Source: Deltaproteobacteria bacterium
Lineage (GTDB): Bacteria; Desulfobacterota; DSM-4660; Desulfatiglandales; HGW-15
NCBI GenBank assembly: GCA_019308525.1
Contig: JAFDIC010000298.1
Coordinates: 1-5,315, forward strand
DNA length: 5,315 nucleotides
Direction of reading: 5' to 3'
Position numbers and translations under genes: made by a program. Positions 1 through 3,784 of the stretch are shown here, in pieces (within the stretch, counting starts at the first letter, position 1; each line of letters begins with the position of its first letter). The notes under the pieces are model-generated. The model was not told where the DNA came from and ran no database searches. It worked only from the letters and a program-made list of their open reading frames with translations.

Positions 1-287
1 CGGGGAATATCCTCGTGCTCCCTGAAAAATTCCTTATCGCCCCGTCGCTCCTGCCATATTTCCCTGATGATGCTGGATGTAAAGGCCATTTTGACCCTTA
101 TTCCCGGAAATGCCCCTACGACCTCCCTGGTTATACCGGTAATGCCTTTCAAGGCCTCTGGATATGAGGTCCCGAAAGAAGCGAGTACTATGGCCTTTTT
201 GTTTTCCGCCCGGCCCATTGCAAAGGGCGAAGGAGTAATGGCCAAAAAAAGCATTATCGCCGCAAGCCAAAAACCTATTTTCCTCAT
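1..287 (-). CDS. cbiK: Sirohydrochlorin cobaltochelatase CbiK, exported type (5' part only)
   Basis: N-terminal 95 codons; the gene continues past the left edge. CbiK inserts Co2+ into sirohydrochlorin in the anaerobic cobalamin pathway, and related chelatases can handle Fe2+. Seen: after the leader, AIVLASFGTSYPEALKGI (residues 32-49) and then FPGIRVKMAFTSSIIREIW (60-78), the first strand, loop and helix of the class II chelatase fold found in CbiK. The metal-binding histidines of the family lie beyond the window. Residues 1-27 form a signal peptide: Arg/Lys at 2-3, a hydrophobic core (FWLAAIMLFLAI), and a likely cut near GRA-ENKK. This suggests a periplasmic enzyme like the one described in Desulfovibrio vulgaris. 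The ATG at 287 is chosen because a perfect aggaggt (295-301) sits 7 bases upstream and the signal peptide starts there. It is the second gene of a riboswitch-controlled unit, 15 bases after the stop of the small gene before it. A periplasmic chelatase is hard to place in cytoplasmic B12 synthesis, so a role in metal or haem handling is possible. Confidence 0.9.
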   Translation of the reverse strand, partial: MRKIGFWLAAIMLFLAITPSPFAMGRAENKKAIVLASFGTSYPEALKGITGITREVVGAFPGIRVKMAFTSSIIREIWQERRGDKEFFREHEDIP

Positions 288-294
288 AATACGT

Positions 295-301
295 ACCTCC
301 T
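295..301 (-). promoter_or_regulatory. Shine-Dalgarno site of cbiK
   Basis: Read on the minus strand this is aggaggt, a full match to the anti-Shine-Dalgarno sequence, 7 bases before the cbiK ATG. It lies directly beside the TAG stop of the upstream small gene (303-305), so ribosomes ending there would release next to the cbiK start, consistent with translational coupling. Confidence 0.8.
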
Positions 302-302
302 G

Positions 303-488
303 CTAAACTTTTTCCAGGTTGCCCAAGACTTGAGGCGAAAGAAAGGGGTTGGTCTTGAATGCCGGGCAAGAACCAGGTGACTTCTTCCGGCACCATTTCA
401 CGTATTCCCTCAAGACCGATGGGTCGTGAAATACCAGGGTCTCCCCCAGTTCCTCCAGTTCGCCCATGACACGCCAGTACATGTGCAT
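303..488 (-). CDS. Small 61-aa protein in the B12-controlled cbiK operon, function unknown
   Basis: I do not recognise a named family. The reading frame begins MHMYWRVMGELEELGETL, continues VFHDPSVLREYVKWCRKK, and ends PQVLGNLEKV. It has no signal peptide or membrane segment. It looks like a small soluble, mainly helical domain with charged helices and one or two cysteines (WC, SC). Reasons to think it real: it starts 17 bases after the U-run of the riboswitch terminator, it has its own purine-rich ribosome site (gaaaggggg, 496-504, 7 bases before the ATG), and it ends 15 bases before the cbiK start. The same frame is open back to a TTG at 506, but that codon touches the terminator U-run and lacks a ribosome site; a GTG at 494 is also possible. 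Its position predicts co-expression with cbiK under B12 limitation, so a role in cobalt or tetrapyrrole handling is a reasonable guess. A leader or coupling peptide is the alternative. Confidence 0.6.
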   Translation of the reverse strand: MHMYWRVMGELEELGETLVFHDPSVLREYVKWCRKKSPGSCPAFKTNPFLSPQVLGNLEKV

Positions 489-495
489 GAACACG

Positions 496-504
496 CCCCC
501 TTTC
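496..504 (-). promoter_or_regulatory. Ribosome binding site of the 61-aa small gene
   Basis: The minus strand reads gaaaggggg, ending 7 bases before the ATG at 488. It supports that ATG over the upstream TTG (506), which would overlap the site. Because it lies just downstream of the terminator, it is made into RNA only when the riboswitch allows read-through. Confidence 0.5.
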
Positions 505-540
505 AAAAAAAACCCCGGACCGATCCGTGTCGATCCGGGG
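505..540 (-). terminator. Intrinsic terminator, expression platform of the cobalamin riboswitch
   Basis: On the minus strand CCCCGGATCG (540 to 531) pairs with CGGTCCGGGG (522 to 513), giving ten pairs with one G-U. An extra A-T pair can form inside, leaving a loop of about 6 bases. Eight uninterrupted U residues follow (512 to 505). This is a textbook Rho-independent terminator lying between the B12 box and the first gene, so control is most likely premature transcription termination when adenosylcobalamin or another cobalamin is bound. I could not find an obvious competing antiterminator by eye. Confidence 0.88.
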
Positions 541-599
541 ATGTCCCTTTTTTATCCGCCAAATCGGGAGGTTTCACCCTGTCCGCGGGGCTACACCTT

Positions 600-822
600 G
601 TGTCCAGGCAGGTCTTCTGACTCGTGGATCACCCTACTCGCTGCGCCTTCCCGTCCAGCCCTCAATTATCCGTCCGGCAAAGGCCCCTGATACGCCTATG
701 CTGGTTCCTGTAATCGAGGTGCATGACAGTGGCATGCCGCAGCTTTCGTCCCCACTCACAGCCGCGGGCCGGCCCGGGATTCTCACCCGGTTCCCTATTA
801 AGCCTCCTTCAGGCACCTGGTT
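600..822 (-). ncRNA. Cobalamin (B12) riboswitch aptamer
   Basis: The minus-strand RNA shows the conserved elements in order: a GGTGCC...GGC hairpin with TTAATAGGGAAC (about 787-818), then CCGGGTGAGAATCCCGG, then the GCCACTG motif (727-733), and finally the B12 box GAGTCAGAAGACCTGCC (607-623). P1 can form between CAGGT at the 5' edge and ACCTG inside the B12 box. The length of about 220 bases is usual for the full-size aptamer. The edges are approximate, because folding was done by eye. It controls the small gene and cbiK through the terminator 65 bases downstream. Open frames on either strand across this stretch are by-products of the structured RNA. Confidence 0.93.
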
Positions 823-830
823 CAACATCA

Positions 831-859
831 CCTCTAACAGAGGCCCCTCTCCTTGTCAA
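831..859 (-). promoter_or_regulatory. Putative sigma-70 promoter of the riboswitch-cbiK transcript
   Basis: The minus strand has a perfect TTGACA -35 box (854-859), a 17-base spacer and a weak -10 candidate TAGAGG (831-836). A start about 7 bases further would fall near 823, just before the aptamer begins, which is the expected geometry. The -10 is embedded in a small inverted repeat CCTCT-GTT-AGAGG (831-843). Support comes mainly from the -35 box and from position; the -10 match is poor. Confidence 0.5.
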
Positions 860-873
860 CCCATTTCGTGGGC

Positions 874-930
874 TCACCCGTTTAGACCCTCAAGAAATTC
901 CCCCGTGTCGCCAAAAAATTTCACCCCCAT
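874..930 (-). CDS. Possible 18-aa leader-type ORF with a strong ribosome site
   Basis: The frame reads MGVKFFGDTGEFLEGLNG and then TGA. The ATG (930) is preceded at 5 bases by aaggaggg (935-942), an almost ideal Shine-Dalgarno sequence that would be unusual by chance in non-coding DNA. It lies 103 bases after the WYL regulator stop and upstream of the cbiK promoter, on the same strand as both. It could be a real micropeptide, the 5' stump of a lost gene, or an accident. The composition is protein-like (Gly/Phe/Glu, no rare residues), but no family is recognised. No clear promoter was seen for it alone, so it would need read-through from the WYL gene. Confidence 0.28.
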   Translation of the reverse strand: MGVKFFGDTGEFLEGLNG

Positions 931-1033
931 GGTTCCCTCCTTGGCCAAGAGATCTTGCCATTTCAGGATCAATCATACACCTGTCTACCCCGGTGCGCCT
1001 GGATGCGGCGGCTTGTCGGCCTTGACTATCCCG

Positions 1034-2047
1034 TCATGCCCTCAAAGGTCTTTCTTCCTTCTCAATGCGCTGGCGGTATTCACGAATCAACACCTCGGCC
1101 TCTGCCTTGATCTCACTTCTCAAGGATTCCGGTTCAAGAACCAGGGCATGGGACCCCCAGCTCATGATCCATGACTTGACCTCTTCCGTCCCTGCCACCT
1201 CGGCTTCAAAGTGGATGGACCCGTCTCCCTGGGGATATATCTCCTGGCTCTTGTGCCAGATCTTTTCCTTGATGTAACCGGCCACATCAGGTGAAAACCA
1301 TACCTTGATGTGAACGGGCTCTCCCTGAAACACTCCGAAGCTTGGGCTTATGAACTCCTCCAAGCTGAAATTATCGAGAACCTCAAAGGTATCCTTTGTC
1401 TGGTGGAGCATCTTGATTCTGTCCAGGGCAAATATCCTCACTTCGTTTCTCACATGGCAAAAGCCGATCAAGTAAAATGTCCCGTTGAAGAACCAGATCT
1501 TATACGGATCCACCTTTCGCCTGGACTCCGTTTTCCGGCTCATGGTGTAATAGACCATCTCTATGGATCTCTTGTTTATGGCCGCGTCATTGACCCTGTT
1601 GATGATCTCTTTGAATTTAGAGTATTGCTTGTAGGGCTTGATTCCCAGGTGCAGGGTCTGCTCCACGTTTTCGATGAATTTTTTCGATTCAGGCGGCAGG
1701 GTGGTTTTGACTTTCTGGAAGAGGGATTCAAGGGAATCATAAAAAACGGTTCCCCGGAATACCTTCATCATGTCACTGGAAAAATAAAGGGCTATCAGTT
1801 CAGGGAGGCTGAACGGAATGGGGATCTGGTGTTTCAGCGTATCCAGCAAGGACCAGAGGTTTCTGCCTTCAATTCTTTCAGTGTAGATTGGAAAACCGGC
1901 TGCCTGTAAGGCTCCAAGATCCCGGTAAACTGTCCTTGGATGACATTCCAGGTCTTCAGCAAGATCGGCGGCTGATTTGCCCATTTTGGAGGAAATCAAA
2001 GTCTGGATTATCTTCCACTGTCTTGAGAGTTGATCGCCCCGGGCCAT
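1034..2047 (-). CDS. HTH/WYL/WCX-domain transcriptional regulator
   Basis: Complete 337-residue regulator. Residues 5-60 are a winged helix-turn-helix of the DeoR/HTH_11 type, with HPRTVYRDLGALQAAG (36-51) as recognition helix and wing entry. Residues about 160-225 form the WYL domain: YY (166-167), KVDPYKIWFFNGTFYLIGF (178-196), then a charged strand and FALDRI (206-211). The family's W-Y-L triplet is F-Y-L here (191-193), a common substitution. Residues about 245-325 match the WCX extension, ending SWGSHALVLEPESLRSEI (296-313). The order of domains is the same as in BrxR- and PafBC-type proteins; such regulators sense a ligand, often nucleic acid or nucleotide, through WYL and act as dimers. 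The start ATG has GGAAGAGGG ending 6 bases upstream. It is divergent from the ARPP-1 gene across about 200 bases, so autoregulation plus control of ARPP-1 is the natural inference. No terminator follows its stop. The ligand and true targets are unknown. Confidence 0.92.
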   Translation of the reverse strand: MARGDQLSRQWKIIQTLISSKMGKSAADLAEDLECHPRTVYRDLGALQAAGFPIYTERIEGRNLWSLLDTLKHQIPIPFSLPELIALYFSSDMMKVFRGTVFYDSLESLFQKVKTTLPPESKKFIENVEQTLHLGIKPYKQYSKFKEIINRVNDAAINKRSIEMVYYTMSRKTESRRKVDPYKIWFFNGTFYLIGFCHVRNEVRIFALDRIKMLHQTKDTFEVLDNFSLEEFISPSFGVFQGEPVHIKVWFSPDVAGYIKEKIWHKSQEIYPQGDGSIHFEAEVAGTEEVKSWIMSWGSHALVLEPESLRSEIKAEAEVLIREYRQRIEKEERPLRA

Positions 2048-2081
2048 GGGATTCCCTCTTCCATTGCCAAAAATATCAACC

Positions 2082-2110
2082 AGTTAAACAAAGAATAACA
2101 AATTTATCAA
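2082..2110 (-). promoter_or_regulatory. Putative promoter of the WYL regulator gene
   Basis: The minus strand shows TTGATA (2105-2110), a 17-base spacer and TTAACT (2082-2087). The -35 matches consensus in 5 of 6 positions, the -10 in only 3. The region is very AT-rich and other pairings are possible. The start would fall about 30 bases before the ATG. Confidence 0.35.
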
Positions 2111-2135
2111 CAAATTTTCCTCATGAACCAAATTT
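2099..2135. repeat. Three CAAATTT direct repeats over the WYL promoter
   Basis: CAAATTT occurs at 2099-2105, 2111-2117 and 2129-2135, with starts 12 and 18 bases apart. The first copy overlaps the proposed -35 box of the WYL gene by one base. They could be regulator half-sites or simply AT-rich sequence. Confidence 0.4.
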
Positions 2136-2156
2136 CTATTGATCCTTCACTCATGG

Positions 2157-2172
2157 CTTTTTTCCAAAAAAG
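2157..2172. repeat. Perfect inverted repeat CTTTTTT-cc-AAAAAAG
   Basis: Seven-base arms separated by two bases, midway in the WYL/ARPP-1 intergenic region. It has no following U-run beyond its own arm and the stem is all A-T except the outer pair, so it is not a convincing terminator. A bent-DNA or operator role is possible. Confidence 0.45.
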
Positions 2173-2181
2173 TTATCCGGT

Positions 2182-2200
2182 TTTGACCGTATCTGTCAAA
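2182..2200. promoter_or_regulatory. Candidate operator, TTTGAC-N7-GTCAAA
   Basis: A perfect six-base inverted repeat (2182-2187 and 2195-2200) with a 7-base spacer. The half-site centres are 13 bases apart. It lies immediately upstream of the ARPP-1 -10 candidate, where a dimeric repressor would block RNA polymerase. The neighbouring divergent WYL regulator is the obvious candidate binder, but this is inferred from position only. The left arm also contains TTGACC, which could serve as a -35, though its spacing to the -10 (21 bases) is too long. Confidence 0.4.
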
Positions 2201-2206
2201 CCCACC

Positions 2207-2215
2207 TGTTACAAT
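2207..2215 (+). promoter_or_regulatory. Putative extended -10 promoter of the ARPP-1 gene
   Basis: TGtTACAAT combines an extended TG motif with a -10 matching consensus in 5 of 6 positions. No good -35 is found at 16-18 bases, which is tolerated in extended -10 promoters and would also suit an activated promoter. The start would be near 2222, about 28 bases before the chosen ATG. Confidence 0.4.
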
Positions 2216-2249
2216 GCCTGCAAATCTAAAATGAAAGGATGTGATGCCA

Positions 2250-3263
2250 ATGCAAGAGCTTATACAGGAATACTTGAACCAGGCCAAAATCGGGCGAAAG
2301 CAATCCTACAAGAACTTGACCTTGTTCCCTCTCCTGTCGAGCTATTCCCTGGACTTGGATTATCTTCTGCTGGATGAGGCACTCTCAGAAGGTGTAATCG
2401 AAGTGCTCGAAGTGGGGGATGAAGGAACGGTCCCAGAACTCAAGGTCATCAACAACTCTCCCAAAATGGTCCTAATACTGGATGGCGAAGAACTTGTCGG
2501 GGCAAAACAGAACCGCATCGTGAATACCACTATCTTGATCCAGGCGAACACTACCATTATTATCCCCGTGAGTTGTGTGGAACAAGGTAGATGGTCCTAT
2601 GACAGCCCTCGCTTTTCAAGCAAGGAGCGTGTCATGTCACCCTCCCTTCGGGCCATGAAATCGGAGCAGGTTCAATTTTCACTCAGATCATCAGGGGATT
2701 ACATGTCGAACCAGAGCGCCATATGGGATGAGATCTCAGAGAAGGCCTCAAGGCGGGGGGTGGAGTCTCCAAGCATGGCCATGGCTGATATCTATGAAAA
2801 AGACAGGCCCTCAATCCAGGAATATGTGAGACATTTCAAACTAATCGATTCACAGGTTGGAGCGATTTTCATGATCAACGGAAGGGTTGTAGGAATGGAC
2901 AGCTTCGGGAAAGCAGACTCTTTCTCAAAGGTTTTCAATAAACTGGTTGAAAGCTATGCCCTGGACGCCATTGACTGGTTTGACACGGGAAAAGAGCACA
3001 AGGCCCTGAAAAGTGCGGTCACCGATTTCATGAAGGTCTCCCGCTCATCTCCAATTGAGACTCGCCCATCAGTCGGATTGGGGACAGATTGCCGGATAGA
3101 ATCAAACAAGACATCTGGTTTTGCCCTGGTCCTCGATAATAAAATCATACATTTATCTGTTTTTTCACGTTCAGGGACAGGCCGAAATCGAAACAGAAGG
3201 ACATCAAGAATGGAAAGGTATGCGCAGAGAAGGAGAAACAGGAAAAAGTCGTCCCTTGTGTAG
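2250..3263 (+). CDS. ARPP-1 (DUF6569-type) domain protein
   Basis: A 337-residue protein matching the ARPP-1 family, which is named for its association with ADP-ribosylglycohydrolase and rhodanese/phosphatase-type genes; the biochemical role is not established. Seen, numbering from the ATG at 2250: KNLTLFPLL (21-29), the signature LDGEELVGAKQNR (77-89), TTILIQANTTIIIPVSCVEQGRW (93-115), GAIFMINGRVVGMD (204-217), and the closing strand GFALVLDNKIIHLSVF (290-305). No signal peptide or membrane segment is seen, so it is probably cytosolic. A basic tail rich in Arg/Asn/Ser (306-337) follows the domain and may be native or altered (see findings). Start choice: GAAAGGA (2233-2239) precedes ATGs at 2244 and 2250 and a GTG at 2241. 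I prefer 2250 for its more usual spacing, but 2244 is possible. It is divergent from the WYL regulator and ends with TAG overlapping the next frame's GTG by one base. Confidence 0.85.
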   Translation: MQELIQEYLNQAKIGRKQSYKNLTLFPLLSSYSLDLDYLLLDEALSEGVIEVLEVGDEGTVPELKVINNSPKMVLILDGEELVGAKQNRIVNTTILIQANTTIIIPVSCVEQGRWSYDSPRFSSKERVMSPSLRAMKSEQVQFSLRSSGDYMSNQSAIWDEISEKASRRGVESPSMAMADIYEKDRPSIQEYVRHFKLIDSQVGAIFMINGRVVGMDSFGKADSFSKVFNKLVESYALDAIDWFDTGKEHKALKSAVTDFMKVSRSSPIETRPSVGLGTDCRIESNKTSGFALVLDNKIIHLSVFSRSGTGRNRNRRTSRMERYAQRRRNRKKSSLV

Positions 3264-3457
3264 TGCGATTGTTTGAAGCTGGGAGAGGAAGTCAACTGGC
3301 CGGGAGAAACTACTGGGGTGCCTACAATGCGGTAAACGAGTACCTGAACTGTTTTCGGGGTGAGACACGGGACAACAGGCTGAATAGCCTCTGGTTCGGT
3401 GACAGTAGTCGGATCAACAAGAAGGCCCTAAACATTGCCATGAAGATGGCCGCATGA
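3263..3457 (+). pseudogene. DUF932 (phage/plasmid-like) protein, C-terminal remnant
   Basis: The 64 codons contain LFEAGRG, LAGRNYWGAYNAVNEYL, RDNRLNSLWFGDSSRINKKA and a terminal AMKMAA, which together match the last 60 or so residues of DUF932/phage-plasmid-like proteins. Those are normally some 250-400 residues long, so most of the gene is absent. The only start in this frame is GTG at 3263 (one base shared with the ARPP-1 TAG), and no convincing ribosome site precedes it. The frame is open upstream to a TAA at 3140-3142 but without an ATG. A truncated gene left by recombination is the simplest reading; a small expressed stand-alone domain is the alternative. DUF932 genes are typical of plasmids, phages and integrative elements, and their function is not firmly known. 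Confidence 0.7.
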
Positions 3458-3483
3458 AGGAATGGAATATCCGTAAGTTTCAA

Positions 3484-3512
3484 TTGACTTTCAAGCACGG
3501 TTCTATTATTAA
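3484..3512 (+). promoter_or_regulatory. Putative sigma-70 promoter upstream of the DUF499 gene
   Basis: TTGACT (3484-3489), a 17-base spacer, then TATTAA (3507-3512): 5 of 6 and 4 of 6 matches to consensus at ideal spacing. The start would be near 3519, giving a leader of about 265 bases to the DUF499 ATG, or about 90 to the small frame at 3612. The -35 TTGACT has an inverted partner AGTCAA at 3519-3524. Confidence 0.45.
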
Positions 3513-3554
3513 AAAATCAGTCAAAACAATCAATTATGGTCCGTGATAAATATG

Positions 3555-3592
3555 TGATGATCTACTTTAAGCTCTTCTGATGCATCTACTTT
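3555..3592. repeat. Imperfect direct repeat TGATG(C)ATCTACTTT
   Basis: TGATGATCTACTTT (3555-3568) and TGATGCATCTACTTT (3578-3592) differ by one inserted base; their starts are 23 bases apart, close to two helical turns. They lie downstream of the proposed promoter and could bind a regulator on one DNA face. Confidence 0.55.
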
Positions 3593-3611
3593 GGTTTGGA
3601 AGGGAGAAAAT

Positions 3612-3713
3612 ATGATAAAGCACCAAGAGACCCTGTATCTCAAGAAAGAGAGGGGGGATTTTGTCTTCCTGATTTGGAAACGAAAGGTTTGCGTTTCTCT
3701 CAGAAGCTATTGA
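3612..3713 (+). CDS. Possible 33-aa small ORF upstream of the DUF499 gene
   Basis: The frame begins MIKHQETLYLKKERGD and ends SLRSY, with 8 Lys/Arg in the first 25 codons and a central FVFLIW patch. The ATG is preceded by aagggag (3600-3606), 5 bases before it, a plausible ribosome site. It lies 71 bases before the DUF499 ATG. No family is recognised. It may be a leader peptide, the stump of a lost gene, or chance. Confidence 0.28.
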   Translation: MIKHQETLYLKKERGDFVFLIWKRKVCVSLRSY

Positions 3714-3784
3714 ATATGAAAGTAATTTCTGTTGACATATCGTTTGATCATGACTTGTTGTTTTGAAACACGGTGGAGAGAAGA

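Larger units (their letters stand above)
3458..3784. other. 327-base intergenic region ahead of the DUF499 gene
   Basis: An AT-rich stretch without a recognisable protein family. It holds a promoter-like pair (3484-3512), an imperfect direct repeat (3555-3592), a possible 33-codon frame (3612-3713) and an isolated TTGACA (3732-3737) lacking a fitting -10. No hairpin with a U-run was found, so no intrinsic terminator separates the DUF932 remnant from the DUF499 gene. Confidence 0.6.

Noticed and set aside
34..396. Minus-strand open frame of 120 codons
   Set aside because: It overlaps cbiK and the 61-aa gene in another frame; cbiK has family motifs, a signal peptide and a perfect ribosome site.
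634..831. Minus-strand open frame of 65 codons
   Set aside because: It coincides with the cobalamin aptamer; the open frame is a by-product of a conserved structured RNA.
859..930. TGA codons at 874-876 and 859-861 as recoded Trp or Sec codons extending the 18-codon frame
   Set aside because: The extended frame would run straight through the B12 aptamer, and all other genes here use TGA normally as a stop.
960..1033. Terminator after the WYL gene
   Set aside because: GC-rich repeats occur, but no stable hairpin followed by a U-run was found on the minus strand.
527..1174. Plus-strand open frame of 215 codons
   Set aside because: It lies across the antisense of the B12 riboswitch and the end of the WYL gene. 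Its composition is Pro/Arg/Ser-rich without any family motif.
1310..1909. Plus-strand open frame of 199 codons
   Set aside because: Fully antisense to the well-supported WYL regulator; no recognisable motifs.
2123..2377. Plus-strand open frame of 84 codons
   Set aside because: It overlaps the ARPP-1 start in another frame and spans the candidate operator and promoter; no ribosome site of note.
2954..3295. Minus-strand open frame of 113 codons
   Set aside because: Antisense to the ARPP-1 C-terminal half, with no family resemblance.
3732..3760. TTGACA as the -35 of a promoter directly before the DUF499 gene
   Set aside because: No acceptable -10 at 15-19 bases (TTGTTG at 17), and the start would leave almost no leader before the ATG.
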